Origin: JANXQG01 sp964615095
GTDB taxonomy: Bacteria > Planctomycetota > Planctomycetia > Pirellulales > Thermoguttaceae
Assembly (NCBI GenBank): GCA_964615095.1
Contig: CAZTPX010000041.1
Span: 3,478 to 67,477 of the forward strand
Reading direction: 5' to 3'
Length of the DNA: 64,000 nt
Shown in pieces: positions 18,513 to 29,100 of the stretch (the stretch's first letter is position 1; each line of letters opens with the position of its first letter). Both the position numbers and the translations under genes were made by a program. A model generated the notes under the pieces. That model worked only from the letters and a program-made list of their open reading frames with translations, did no database searches and was not told where the DNA came from.

Positions 18513-19013
18513 TCACCCTTGCGGGTACTGTCGGCAATACTCGTACAAGGCCATCGCTGTGGCCGTGGCGGCGTTGTGCGCAGCGGGCAACCCATAGACG
18601 GGTATCTCGATCGTGCCGCTCAAGAGCCGCAGGACTTCATCCTCGATCCCCAACCGCTCGTTGCCGATCACCAGCACGACTTTGCGGGGGAACTGGAACT
18701 CGAAGATCGATTGCGAATTGCTGGCCTGCTCCAGCCCGATGAGCGGATAGCCCTCCTGCTTCAACCGTACCAGCACCGGCGGGAGCGTGCGATGGATCTC
18801 GATCTGGATCGAGTCGCCCGTCTCGCGGGAGATCTCCGGCAGGATGCGGGCGTTGCCGCAACAGATCAGGCGGGGAATGCCGCAACAGGCCGCCGCACGC
18901 ACGATCCGCGAGAGGTTGACGTTGCTGCGCATGGGCGGACAGGCCAAGAGCAACTCGCGGGGCCGCTGCAAGGCGGCGGGCGGTTTGTGACGTTGCTGGA
19001 CGAAGTCGGACAT
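18513..19013 (-). CDS. SpoU/TrmH-family RNA 2'-O-methyltransferase
   Basis: A 166-residue SPOUT methyltransferase, close to the minimal TrmL length. The three SpoU motifs are present: motif 1 NVNLSRIVRAAACCGI, motif 2 VVLVIGNERLGI and motif 3 IEIPVYGLPAAHNAATATAM, which forms the trefoil-knot SAM site. There is no N-terminal RNA-binding extension. The start is placed at the ATG at 19013; the codon before it is TTG. It is predicted to methylate a ribose 2'-OH in tRNA or rRNA. The target base cannot be told from this sequence. Confidence 0.9.
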   Translation of the reverse strand: MSDFVQQRHKPPAALQRPRELLLACPPMRSNVNLSRIVRAAACCGIPRLICCGNARILPEISRETGDSIQIEIHRTLPPVLVRLKQEGYPLIGLEQASNSQSIFEFQFPRKVVLVIGNERLGIEDEVLRLLSGTIEIPVYGLPAAHNAATATAMALYEYCRQYPQG

Positions 19014-19442
19014 CAAGATCCAAAAATTGGGGCCAGGGAACGATGACCGGCGTTCGAATGCGCCGGAGTCGGCCCTGGCCCCTGTGTGGCGTACAGATGA
19101 ACGCTACGGTACCTGTGCGCGCGCTCGAATTCGCACGCAAACGCCACAAAGTCCAGGCCCGAAACGGGATGGATTACTCGCTAAAAGGTCTTGGATCGAA
19201 GGAAAAAAAGATGAGTAGAGACGCCGGGATATCGTTCAAAGCGGCAAAAAATCTTGAAAAGGATTGCTAGAAGCTGTTGGCAACACCGCACGACACCGGG
19301 TCTTCGAACAGCCTCTCGGATCGCCCTCGCACTACCACGAATTCAATTCTACACGCGTCTGAAAATCTTGGGAAGTGCGGTCTACGAAGATTCAGGGCGA
19401 AATGGTTTGGAGTGGTTCCCTACAGGAATCACGCAAGGCTAT
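19014..19442. other. Intergenic region with one inverted repeat
   Basis: Apart from the inverted repeat at 19030-19083, this 429-base spacer between two minus-strand genes shows no supported gene. A short plus-strand frame at 19043-19270 has no recognisable domain and no convincing ribosome binding site. Confidence 0.6.
19030..19083. repeat. Inverted repeat with GGGGCCAGGG ends
   Basis: Arms GGGGCCAGGG (19030-19039) and CCCTGGCCCC (19074-19083) are exact complements. An inner imperfect GACCGGCG/CGCCGGAGTC pair lies between them. Confidence 0.8.
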
Positions 19443-22085
19443 TCAGGGCAGGACCTCGATGGTTTTCTTGCCTGCCACCGCCTGCGTCTGTTGATGGCTG
19501 GTAGCCAGGGCCTCCAAAGTGATCGGCCCCGCCGCCGACGTCGTCACCACGACCCGGTAGATGAGCAGCATCTTGGGTGGCAACGCGGCCACGGGGCTGA
19601 AGCGGATCAGGCCGGGCGGCTGCGTAAAGGTGATGTCCGGGCTGGGACCTCGGGTGCCGGCAGCGACGGTCGAGCCGGGCGGGAGTTGGGCGGTGACAAC
19701 AATGTCGCTGTCCGCCAGGTCGCCCTGGTTGGTGACCTGGATTTCGAACTGTTGCGGCTTGCCCGCCGTGACAATGTTGCGGTTATCGACCAGCACGCTC
19801 AGCCGCCCGGCGGCTGCGGCGGGCGGCGTGGGCGTGACGGTGGCAGGCGATGCTGGGGCAATTGCCAGGCAGGCCCGGCCATCGGCCGCAGGGCCATTGG
19901 CCGGCGCAGCGGTGAAGCGGCAACAGGCTGTGGCCGCCGCCTGCTTGCAATCGCACCGTACCTGAATGCGGACGGACCCGCCGGCCGGAATGGAAGGCAA
20001 GGACCAGACCACGTCATTGCCTTTCTTCTCGGCCCCTTCCGTACCATCGGTTGCAAAGAGCGCGGCATCGGTCTGGCAGGCAACGGTAATGTTGGCCACC
20101 GGTTGCTTGCCGGGATTGGCGATATCGGCTGAAAAGAGAACCGATTTGCCGACCATCGACGTCGCCAGAGCGGAAACCTGGACTTGCAGCGGCACGGCCA
20201 CCGGGGCTGTCGGTGGCGGGGTAACGGCCGTCGTTCCGGGCGGTGCGGTCACTGCCGGCCCTGTGCCGCCGGCCGGCAGAACGGCCGTAACACACGAATC
20301 GGCCATTGCCTGGCCGCCGTTGGCGGCTGTCACTTCAATACGGTGACAAAGGCGTCCCGCCTTGGTGATGCGGAAGGTGACGCTAAACGTGGGAAGCACT
20401 TGTCCCGGGGCCAGATCGCCTAGTTTAACGCTAATCGGGCTTTTCTTCGAGTGTTCCAAGCCTTCGCCAAAGGTGTCGAGGATGACGACGCCCTTTGCTG
20501 TCGCCGTGCCGCGATTGGCAACGTCAATGTCGAAGGTCAGATCGGAACCGACCACGGCCTGCGACTCGGGCGTGATCTTGAGGTCCAAAACCGGGGCGCC
20601 CGAAGGGGCCGGGGGTACGGCAGGCGGCCCGCTGAGGACGGGCGCGGATGGTGGAAGCACAGGCGGCGACACGGGCGTGGCCGGCGCGGGAACGGTGGCG
20701 GGGCCGGGCAGGGCGGCCAGCACATTCGTGGTCGCGCAGTGGCCCGAGCGCAACCCGCCGGCCGCAGTGACTTCCACGCAATGGGTAATCAGGCCGTCGC
20801 GCTGGGGGCGAAAAGTGGCTTCGATGCTCTGCGCTTGCCGTGGGGCCAAATCGCCCAGCCGCCATTGCAAACGGCGGCCCTCGACCACGGCAGCCGGATT
20901 GGCCTCAACGAAACTCAGTCCCTCGGGAACTTCGTCGCTGGCCACAACGTCGCGGGCGGGCAGATCGCCCGGATTGCTGACATCGATGCGATAGGTAATC
21001 GTGGCGCCGAAGGCCGCGGTGGAGGGGCCACTCTGGCGAATTCCCAACGAAGGGGCCGTCCAGGTGACCAACACGCTTCCTTCTTTGACCATCGCTCGCT
21101 CGCCGCACGCATCGGCCGGGCGGAAGACTTGTAACCGCACCTGGTTGGTGCCGGGTGAGGGGTCCTTCTGGAAGATCTCGACCGGCGCTTGGCCGGCTTC
21201 GTTGGTCGCAACCTCGATCGACGGCGTGCCCGCTGGGCCAAACAGGGCCGCAGGACCGCAGGCAACTTCATAGCGGACGATCCAGCCGGGGCGAGGGCTG
21301 TGATTCGTTTGCCGCCAGACCGTCGTGGTCAGCGCTTGCTTGCTGCCGGCGGGAGCGATGGCTGGAGAGGGAAATCCATATCCGGCATCCACCCAGTAGA
21401 TGGTCGCCGTTTTCGTCCGCTCGCCGGGCAGGACTACCTCGGGGGCGACAACCGTGACGTGAGTGACACCTTCGACTGGCGAACTGACCGTGACCCAGCC
21501 TTGCCCGGACACAACATTCACGCTCGTACCCGGGCCGCCGGCCCGCTGGGCCACGCGGGTCGTGCTGCCTACGGCGGAGGTGGCGGAAGTGATGCGGGGA
21601 TGCGTGTAGTCACCGAGCAGGAAATCGGCAAAGTTGTTTTGGCCGATGGCAGTGAATTGTCCCACGCTGCCGGGCATAATCCACCATTCCAGGCGGCGGT
21701 TGGTACGGAGATAGTTGTCGCCACCGCGGACCCCGGCCACCATGGGCACCTGGCTTCCCACGGCCTCCACGACCCGGAAGGGCGAGAGCGTCACGGCCAC
21801 GTCGCTATAGGGCGAGACGACCGGCAGACTCGCCGGGGATGGCCCAGCAAGCGACGGAACTGCCGCGGGAGCCACGGCGGGCGGAGCGGCCGCGGGCGGT
21901 ATGACCGCGGGCGGTGCGGCCACCGGCGCGGGGATAGTGCCCGGCGGGCAACTCGTCACGGGCGGCGGGTCAACGATAAAGAGGTGTTCGCCCGAGGGAT
22001 CGAGTCGCGGCATGCGAAAGTCGGCGCAGCCCGTCACGGCAAGCAAGATTGCCGTACTTGCAAGAATGCTGAGCGAAAGTTTCAT
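19443..22085 (-). CDS. DUF11-repeat lipoprotein
   Basis: An 880-residue protein whose start is placed at MKLSLSILAS (ATG at 22085), which gives a clean lipoprotein signal with lipobox LLAVTGC and Cys20. A proline/alanine-rich linker follows. There are then at least three DUF11/CARDB-like beta domains, each starting with a phrase like GATITYRIDVSNPGDLPA or GSDLTFDIDVANRGTATA, with pairs of cysteines such as THCVEVTAAGGLRSGHC. Similar Cys-rich DUF11 proteins (OmcB-like) are known in chlamydiae and planctomycetes, where the cysteines may cross-link the envelope. The predicted location is membrane-anchored and facing the periplasm or cell wall. It is transcribed in the same direction as the dus gene upstream. 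Confidence 0.85.
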   Translation of the reverse strand: MKLSLSILASTAILLAVTGCADFRMPRLDPSGEHLFIVDPPPVTSCPPGTIPAPVAAPPAVIPPAAAPPAVAPAAVPSLAGPSPASLPVVSPYSDVAVTLSPFRVVEAVGSQVPMVAGVRGGDNYLRTNRRLEWWIMPGSVGQFTAIGQNNFADFLLGDYTHPRITSATSAVGSTTRVAQRAGGPGTSVNVVSGQGWVTVSSPVEGVTHVTVVAPEVVLPGERTKTATIYWVDAGYGFPSPAIAPAGSKQALTTTVWRQTNHSPRPGWIVRYEVACGPAALFGPAGTPSIEVATNEAGQAPVEIFQKDPSPGTNQVRLQVFRPADACGERAMVKEGSVLVTWTAPSLGIRQSGPSTAAFGATITYRIDVSNPGDLPARDVVASDEVPEGLSFVEANPAAVVEGRRLQWRLGDLAPRQAQSIEATFRPQRDGLITHCVEVTAAGGLRSGHCATTNVLAALPGPATVPAPATPVSPPVLPPSAPVLSGPPAVPPAPSGAPVLDLKITPESQAVVGSDLTFDIDVANRGTATAKGVVILDTFGEGLEHSKKSPISVKLGDLAPGQVLPTFSVTFRITKAGRLCHRIEVTAANGGQAMADSCVTAVLPAGGTGPAVTAPPGTTAVTPPPTAPVAVPLQVQVSALATSMVGKSVLFSADIANPGKQPVANITVACQTDAALFATDGTEGAEKKGNDVVWSLPSIPAGGSVRIQVRCDCKQAAATACCRFTAAPANGPAADGRACLAIAPASPATVTPTPPAAAAGRLSVLVDNRNIVTAGKPQQFEIQVTNQGDLADSDIVVTAQLPPGSTVAAGTRGPSPDITFTQPPGLIRFSPVAALPPKMLLIYRVVVTTSAAGPITLEALATSHQQTQAVAGKKTIEVLP

Positions 22086-22314
22086 CCCCGAGCGACACAT
22101 GGCCCCTTTTGCGGCCTCCTGGCGTGGTCTGACGCATAGTCCCCGGCAGGGGAAATTCGCGCGGCAATATCGATCAACTTTGTGGCCGGGGTCCTAACGC
22201 GCTCTAAACCACCATAGAAAACGTAGCATGCAAAATGGCAACATGCGGTGTTTTGACAACCTGTGACGCTGCGCAAAGGCAACGCGGCGGTGCAATCGCT
22301 ACCAAACGCATAAC

Positions 22315-23271
22315 CTATCCAAAATACTGTCGTACCAAACGGCGGAATTGGGGCAAGTTCTTTACCTGCCGGACCTCGTCCCGGAATCCGGCCGCAGCAG
22401 GCAGCGCCTGGGCAAAATAGCCGCTCATCCGCGGCAGACGCCTGAGGGCCAGCGGTGGCCCGTACAGATGAAACTCGCCCTCGATCAATTGCAGCAGCAA
22501 GCGGCCGCGCTCGGCCAGGGTCGGCCCGGGGATGCGTCCGCCACCATTGAGCAAGGCCCTGGCCTGGCGAAAGATCCAGGGATTTCCCAGGCAACCACGG
22601 CCAATGGAGACTGCGTCGACACCCGTTTCGGCGAGCATGCGCACGGCGTCGGTGGCCTGGCGAATGCCCCCACCGCCGATGACCGGCAGGCAGGTTGCCC
22701 GTTTTACGCGGGCCAAAACGCTCCAGTCCGCCTCGCCAACATAGGCCTGCTGGACGCTCCGCGCATGCACGCTCACGGCGGCGGCGCCGGCGTCTTCGGC
22801 CCGTTGGGCTATCTCCACGGCCGTTTCCTCGTCGGCGCTGGGGCCGCTGCGGATCTTGATGGTCACGGGGACCGACACGGCCCGGACCGCCGCGGCGATA
22901 ATCTGCCCGATCCGCTCGGGCGAGTCCATCAATGCGCCGCCTTCGCCGCGGGCCAGCAATCGCCGGATCGGACATTCGAAATTCAGATCGACCAGGTTGA
23001 AGCCGAGTTCGGCAACCACCCGGGCCGCCGCCGCCATCACGTCCGGGTCGGCCCCACTGATCTGGCCGGAGCGGGGCGATTCCGCCGGCTGGGTATAAAG
23101 CAGACGGAGGGCGCGGCGGTCGCGGCGGGCCACATCGGCCGCGTCGATCCGTTCGCTGACCACCAGACTCGCCCCGGCTTGTTTCATAAGCAGCCGGAAG
23201 GGAAAATTGGTATGCTCCTCCATGGGCGCGAGGGTAAGTTGATTAGCGATGGGGATCGCGCCAATTTTCAT
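22315..23271 (-). CDS. tRNA-dihydrouridine synthase family protein
   Basis: A 318-residue FMN-dependent TIM-barrel enzyme. LTLAPMEEHTNFPFR opens the barrel, the catalytic Cys100 lies in LVDLNFECPIRRLL, the FMN phosphate region reads LPVIGGGGI, and VSIGRGCLGNPWIF is the usual late motif. The predicted reaction is NADPH-dependent reduction of uridine to dihydrouridine in the tRNA D-loop. The family motif N-x-x-CP is present, but FEC replaces the usual MGC, a mild divergence. The subtype (DusA, B or C) is not resolvable here. Confidence 0.9.
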   Translation of the reverse strand: MKIGAIPIANQLTLAPMEEHTNFPFRLLMKQAGASLVVSERIDAADVARRDRRALRLLYTQPAESPRSGQISGADPDVMAAAARVVAELGFNLVDLNFECPIRRLLARGEGGALMDSPERIGQIIAAAVRAVSVPVTIKIRSGPSADEETAVEIAQRAEDAGAAAVSVHARSVQQAYVGEADWSVLARVKRATCLPVIGGGGIRQATDAVRMLAETGVDAVSIGRGCLGNPWIFRQARALLNGGGRIPGPTLAERGRLLLQLIEGEFHLYGPPLALRRLPRMSGYFAQALPAAAGFRDEVRQVKNLPQFRRLVRQYFG

Positions 23272-23431
23272 GGCGTATAATCAATGCAGGGGGGGATGGC
23301 AAAGAATCTCTCCCCTCCAGCATACCGAAACTTGACGGCGGAAAAAGCCGCGAACTATACTGGAGATTGGAATTTTGCCTATTTCAACACCGCGCAAGGC
23401 GTTTAGACCCCCGCGCGGGAAGAAATTTGCC

Positions 23432-23487
23432 CGTTGGAGTCCCGGCTTTGGCCGGCATAAATACCGGCTAAAGCCGGGACTCCAGCG
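23432..23487. repeat. Family-A inverted repeat
   Basis: Arms CGTTGGAGTCCCGGCTTTGG... (23432-23455) and its near-complement (23464-23487) match the copies at 16724 and 33760. Confidence 0.9.
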
Positions 23488-23535
23488 TGCCATTTCTGTC
23501 GCCGCAGACTATATCTTCAGGAAGTGAACGTTCTC

Positions 23536-24600
23536 ATGAATCACCCCTTTCGCTTCGGGATAGCCATCCTGGTCTTGCTAGGCATTGCACTCGATCGGGC
23601 GTCGGCCCAACCGGTCGTTGCGCCGGCAGCGCCCAGACCTGCTGCCGCCGGGCCAGCGGGCGCGGCGGCGGCCCCTGCCGCTGCTGCCCCGGGCGCGGCG
23701 GGAACCACGCCCTGGATTACCCCCGTCTCTCCCTTCCGGAAACTGGTGCCGGGCGTCATGCAGGACGTGGTTCCCGGTCGCGACGCGTCGGACACGATCG
23801 ATCGCCACGGCATCACCGAATTGCTCTATGTCGATGATTCGTTCGAGTTTGCGAAGAATGCGCCTTTCCACCATGAAGTCTGGACGCTGGATATCAAGTA
23901 CAAGCCCATGCGCATGATTTGGGCCGATATTCCCGGTCGGGGCGGCATGCAGCGGAAGCAGATCTGGTACATAGTCTACCAGGTAACCAACCCGGGAAAG
24001 GTCCTGCGATCGGTGGAGGTGCCGGAAGACAAACTTTATAGGCTGTATAAGTTGGAAGAGGTGGATAAACCCGTGCGATTCATTCCGGTTTTCACGCTGG
24101 AAGTTCACAACCAGTTGCGGAAGGAAGTGGAAGGATCGGCCAAGGTAATGGTCGAGCAGTACATTCCCATCGTGCTGCCCGCCATTCGCGCCCGGGAAGA
24201 CAAGAATCGCGAGTTTCTTACCTCGGAGAAAATGCCTCTCAAGGAGTTGCGCGTGGGCGAGACGGTTTGGGGCGTTGCCACCTGGCAAGACGTCGACCCC
24301 AACAATGTTTGGTTCTCGGTCTATGTTGAGGGCCTGACGAACGCCTATAGAGTTTCCGACGATCAGGCCAAGTACGCCGCCTACAGAAAGAACGGCAGCG
24401 GCGTACCTTTTCGTGAGATTCGCACGAAGGTTCTGAAGCTCAACTTCTGGCGGCCGGGCGATGAATTCACCGTGCGGGAGACCCAGGTGCGCGGCGGCGT
24501 TCCCGCGTTGCAGGGTGGTCCGCCGGCGCGGCCCAGCAACGAGTGGGTTTGGTGGCGGACTTATCCGCCCACAGAGAAACCTGCTCTCTCGCCAAATTGA
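23536..24600 (+). CDS. Secreted protein of unknown function
   Basis: A 354-residue protein from the ATG at 23536. An in-frame GTG 12 bases earlier sits too close to the AGGAA sequence to be the better start. Residues 1-24 are a signal peptide ending DRASAQ, followed by an Ala/Pro-rich linker of about 35 residues. The rest is a folded domain with a conserved-looking start, TPWITPVSPFRKLVPG, and segments such as WTLDIKYKPMRMIWADIPG and IWYIVYQVTNPGK. I do not recognise a domain. It is the first gene before the LysM/YkuD-like and LptC-like genes on the same strand, so an envelope role is possible. Confidence 0.7.
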   Translation: MNHPFRFGIAILVLLGIALDRASAQPVVAPAAPRPAAAGPAGAAAAPAAAAPGAAGTTPWITPVSPFRKLVPGVMQDVVPGRDASDTIDRHGITELLYVDDSFEFAKNAPFHHEVWTLDIKYKPMRMIWADIPGRGGMQRKQIWYIVYQVTNPGKVLRSVEVPEDKLYRLYKLEEVDKPVRFIPVFTLEVHNQLRKEVEGSAKVMVEQYIPIVLPAIRAREDKNREFLTSEKMPLKELRVGETVWGVATWQDVDPNNVWFSVYVEGLTNAYRVSDDQAKYAAYRKNGSGVPFREIRTKVLKLNFWRPGDEFTVRETQVRGGVPALQGGPPARPSNEWVWWRTYPPTEKPALSPN

Positions 24601-24631
24601 AAACAACGACCAGCTAAGATGTCAAACGGCT

Positions 24632-24712
24632 GTAGGTCAGGCCGACCATGTGTACATGGTGCCCGAGCCTGACTGCGAACCGGAGGAAGTCAGGCTGGAA
24701 AGCCGGACCTAC
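24632..24712. repeat. Inverted repeat with GTAGGTC ends
   Basis: Arms at 24632-24674 and 24688-24712 pair through GTAGGTC/GACCTAC and AGCCTGACT/AGTCAGGCT. An inner hairpin ACCATG-TGTA-CATGGT sits at 24645-24660. It lies in the 296-base spacer before the LysM gene, which otherwise holds only that gene's ribosome binding site. Confidence 0.8.
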
Positions 24713-24896
24713 TTGATATTGTGGCGGGTGGTTGATTGAAAATTGCCCTGGCGTCGCAACACCTTTTCGCGTAGGATGCCCACGCCAAAGTCGGTGATCT
24801 CCGGCTAAATTGATTGCTGCCGGGCGATAGGATGTCGCCCTGCACGCGGCGGGGATGTTCTCAAAAGTCGCCCATGATTCGTCAAGGAGGACGGTC

Positions 24897-26168
24897 ATGA
24901 ACATGCTCAAAAACATTCTATTTTTCGGCCTTTTGCTGGCGGTGCTCTGCGGGGTATATCTCTCGCTGAACCGCTCACCGGAGCAAAAGCTCCCCGACTT
25001 CGACAAGCCCCAAGTCAAGATCGATATGGGGCAACTAGATAAAGGCCCCGCGGTGTCGCCGGTCAGTGGGGGCCAGGAATCCAACAGCTTGCCCAGCCTG
25101 CCCCCTCAGCCACCGATAACGGGCAATCCGGGCGGCGGAACAGCCCCGCCCTACATTCCGCCGGTGATAGCGGGACAGGGTAACATGGCGCCGCCGAATA
25201 TCGCCGGTGGCTGTGCTCTCGTGTCTGCCCCGCCGGACCCCAGTCGCTCGCTGGGCGCCGATCTGCCGCCCCCGCCCGCTGTGCCGTCGGGCGCCGATAC
25301 GTCGTTGCCCCCACCGCCTGCAGCGCCGCCTGCTGCGAATCCTCCGCGGAGCGCTGATACATTGCCTCCCCCGCCCGCGCGTTCGAGTTACCCGTCGGGC
25401 GTGCGCGACCCGTTTGACCCGTCCCGGCAAGTGGCCTCGCTCACGCCGTCATCCGCTCCGCCGCCATCCACCCTCCATGCGCCGCCGCTCAAACTTGAAC
25501 CGACCTTACAGCGGGTCAAGCTCCTGGTGGGAGAGAACAAGCTGGCCGAAGCGCTGTTCGAGCTCAGCCAGGTTTATGACAATCCGGACCTGCCGTCGTT
25601 CCAGGCGAAGGAGATTACGCATATCCTCGACCAGATGGCCGCACGGGTAATTTATTCGCGCGAGCATCTATTGGAAAGGCCTTATCGCGTACGCCCCGGC
25701 GATACGCTGGACTCCATCGCCGACAATTACCAGGTGCCGGCCTTGCTTCTGGCGCACATCAATGGCGTTAACGATCAGCAGCCCCTTCCCGCGGGCAAGG
25801 AGTTGAAGGTGCTTAAAGGTCCCTTCAGCGCCCAAATCAGCACCGATCACTCGGAGATGACTTTGATGCTCGACGGTCGCTACGCGGGCCGATTCCCTGT
25901 TTCCCTGAGCGACGACGTGAGCCGGGCTTCCGGCATGTGGACGGTCCGCCCCAAGATCGTCCAGGGAAGCACCGCGGCGAATGCGGGCAAGCCGTACCTC
26001 GAATTGCGTGACGCCCACGGCAATGGCGGTCTCTATATGCGGGGAACCAACGATACGCGGGTCACCACCAGCCGCGATAATCGCAATTCGATTTGGCTGA
26101 GCGAGCAGGACATGAGCGACGTCTTCGGAATTCTCTCAGCAGGATCGAACTTGGTTATCCACCGGTGA
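24897..26168 (+). CDS. LysM protein with a degenerate YkuD (L,D-transpeptidase-like) domain
   Basis: A 423-residue protein. The start at 24897 is chosen because AAGGAGG lies just upstream and MNMLKNILFFGLLLAVLCGVY gives a membrane anchor. A proline-rich linker (residues 30-200) is followed by a LysM domain, YRVRPGDTLDSIADNYQVP, near residues 260-305. The C-terminus has the YkuD outline: APFSAQISTDHSEMTLMLDGR, then GLYMRGTNDTRV. The place of the catalytic SHGCIR motif reads SRDNRNSIWLSEQDMSD, with no cysteine. It probably binds peptidoglycan but is not expected to cross-link it. It overlaps the next gene by four bases (GTGA). Confidence 0.85.
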   Translation: MNMLKNILFFGLLLAVLCGVYLSLNRSPEQKLPDFDKPQVKIDMGQLDKGPAVSPVSGGQESNSLPSLPPQPPITGNPGGGTAPPYIPPVIAGQGNMAPPNIAGGCALVSAPPDPSRSLGADLPPPPAVPSGADTSLPPPPAAPPAANPPRSADTLPPPPARSSYPSGVRDPFDPSRQVASLTPSSAPPPSTLHAPPLKLEPTLQRVKLLVGENKLAEALFELSQVYDNPDLPSFQAKEITHILDQMAARVIYSREHLLERPYRVRPGDTLDSIADNYQVPALLLAHINGVNDQQPLPAGKELKVLKGPFSAQISTDHSEMTLMLDGRYAGRFPVSLSDDVSRASGMWTVRPKIVQGSTAANAGKPYLELRDAHGNGGLYMRGTNDTRVTTSRDNRNSIWLSEQDMSDVFGILSAGSNLVIHR

Positions 26169-29100
26169 CGCCTCGGACGATCCATATTGGCGGCAGCTTT
26201 GCCATCGTCGTAGTGGCCTATTGGGCTTACGCGCTGTTGGCCGTGCCCTGGATCGAACCCCCACCGGACAGGCCAGACCACGGCATCGTCAAAGATCCGG
26301 GGCCGCCCCCGGTCATCGATCTTCGGGAGCTTTTTCCGGAGGGCTCCTGGCAGCTTCACGACGCCAAGATCATCAACAACAACGGCCAGGGCATGCTGCT
26401 CTGGCAGAAATACGTCAATGGCAATAACGGCTGGGTCGATCTCAGCCCCATGACCGTTATTTTCCTCTCCGACGAGAACGAAACCGACCTGCGCGAACGG
26501 GTGCGGCACGCCATCGTGATGGATGTGCCCGAGGGCGCGGACTTGCACTTCGACCCGCCCTTGGACATCAATAAAGGCGGCATCGGGCGGCTGGTCGAAG
26601 GCCGGCTGCGCGGGCCGGTGACGATCCGCAGCCAGGGCAAGCGGCCGGACCATCAAGACGACTTGCTCGTGCGGACCCACGACGTCGATCTCAGCGAACA
26701 GCGGATCACCACCGCCAACGACGTCGATTTCACCTGGGGCCTGAGCTCGGGCCGGGGGCGACAGATGGAGATCAAGCTTCTCCCCCGCCTGGGACCGCGA
26801 GTCGACAACGCGCAAGGACCGAACATCGGCGGCATCGAGCAGATCCAGTTCGAACACGTCGAGCGGGTCCATCTCGACATGGGATCGGCCGCGGCCCCCG
26901 CGGCCAAAGGCGGCGCGCCCAAGCCGCCGACGGGCGGGCCGCTGCCCGGCCCACTCTCGGCGCACGCCGCACCGGTGGAGATCACGTGCCGCGGGCCGTT
27001 CTGTTTCAATCTGGTCGATCCACAAGTGGCCACCTTCCGCGACCAGGTTGACGTGCAGCGGATTCAGCCCAACGCCCAGGCCGACCACATGGGCTGCGAG
27101 TTGCTTTCCATCTTCTTCACGCGGCCAGCCGCGCCCAAGGGCGCGGCCAAGCCCGGAAAACAGACCGCGCCGGGCTTCGATCTGCAGCCCTCCCGCATCG
27201 AGGCCCGCGGCACACCGACCACGGTCACCGCGCCCAGCGACCATCTGCGCGTGCAGGCCGAACAATTGAAGTATAACTTGAGCGACGGCCAGATTTACCT
27301 GGAGGATGCCCAAGAGGTGTTCGTGCGGAAAGATGGTAGTGAGTTTCATGGGCCAAACCTTCGCTACACTCCCGGCCCGCCGAATCATAACGGGCAATTC
27401 CAGTTGTTGATCGTCGGCCCCGGACGGCTGCAGGGCGAGATGGCCGACCGGCCAGGCCAGCAGTTCGAGGCCCATTGGCGACAGAAATTGGAAGCGCATC
27501 CCCAGGATCGCAACGAGCTGATCTCGTTTAGCGGCGGGGCCAATTTGAAGTTTCAGGCCATGGGCGAGCTCAATGCCCGGGACATCCACTTCTGGCTGCA
27601 CGAGGCGCCGCCGGATGCCGCCGGAGGCGGCGGCTTCCAGCCCGATCGGCTGCTGGCCGAGCAGAACGTGGTGGGCGACTCGCCGCAATTCTCCCTGAAG
27701 AATGTCGAGCGGTTGGAAGTTTGGTTCGCCAAGGCGCCTGCCGCGCCGCCGTCGCTGCCCGCCGGAGTTGCCGCAGCCGGAGTCGCGGCCGGTGCGTCGC
27801 CGCCCTACGTGCCATCGACCGCGGCTACTTTGCCCCTCGCTTCGTTCCCCTCGCCGTCCGCCGCCGGACCAGTAGCGCGGACCGCCGGGCCAGTCCTGCC
27901 GTTCGCGCTGGGGCCGCAAGCTCCGGCGGCCAGCGGCCGCCAGGCCCATCTGGAAGTCAGCGGGCGATTGGTACAAGCCAGCGTACTCCTGCACGAGCAG
28001 CAGAACGGCGAGTTGACCGAGGTCAAGATCATCGACAATGTGAGACTGCAAGAGACGCAAACGGCGCAGCCCGACCAGCGGCCGCTATTGGTCACCGGCC
28101 AATGGCTGCACGCCACGGAGGCCAACTCGCCCAAAGCCAAGGTGACGGTCACGGGCGAGCCAGCCCACATGGAAGGCCGCGGCATGAGTCTGACCGGACC
28201 GAATATCCACATCGACCGCGGCGCCAATACGCTCGACGCCAAAGGCCCCGGGCGGATGGAAAAATTCCTGGAAAACGACTTGGACAACCGGCCTCTCAAG
28301 CACGGAGAGACCATCAAGATCGATTGGCAGCAGGGCATGACCTTCGACGGCCGCAAGGCCCATTTCCAGGACTCGGTCAACGTGGTCGGCGAGTCGAAAC
28401 TCTTAGTGACCGGCTGGATGGACGTTCTCTTCCAGCAGCCGATCAGCCTTTCCGATCAGCGGCCGCAAGCCCAGCCGAAGATCGCCAAGCTGATTTGCGG
28501 CGACGGCGTCTTCATGGAGAACAGCACGATCGAAAAAGGGCAACGCACCTCTTACGACCGCATGCAATTCAAGAACCTCGAACTCGACCATCTCACGGGC
28601 GATTTCCACGGCGACGGGCCGGGCTGGGCTACCAGCGTCCGCCGCGGAGGCGGCCAAGGTTTGAGCATACCCGGCGGGCCGATCGCCGGCCTGGGACCGT
28701 CGGCGACGACCCGCCCGATCAGTTTCAGTCCGCAGCAACCCCAGCCGTCCGATCCGAACCAATTGATTTGCATCCGCGTGATATTCATGCGGTCGATTAC
28801 CGGCAACGAGCTCCGCAAGGACCTGATTTTCCACGGGCGGGTCCGCGCGGCGTATGCCCCCACGCAGTCCTGGACGGAAACCCTGAAGAGCGACGATCCG
28901 CAGCAACTTGGGCCGGAGGCTGCCGTGTTGAAATGCGAGCAACTGGAGGTGAATGACATGAGCCCCGTGTCGGGCAGCAGTGGCCGCAACGTGGAACTGA
29001 GAGCCCAGGACAACGTGATCGCGGAGGGGACGAATAAGACGGGCACGCATTTCACGATCCGCAGTGCCCGGTTTTCTTACGCCGAGGCCAAGGGCATGGC

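Noticed and set aside
26033..28060. 675-residue minus-strand frame
   Set aside because: Antisense to the LysM/YkuD-like and LptC/LptA-like genes; composition is typical of a complementary-strand shadow.
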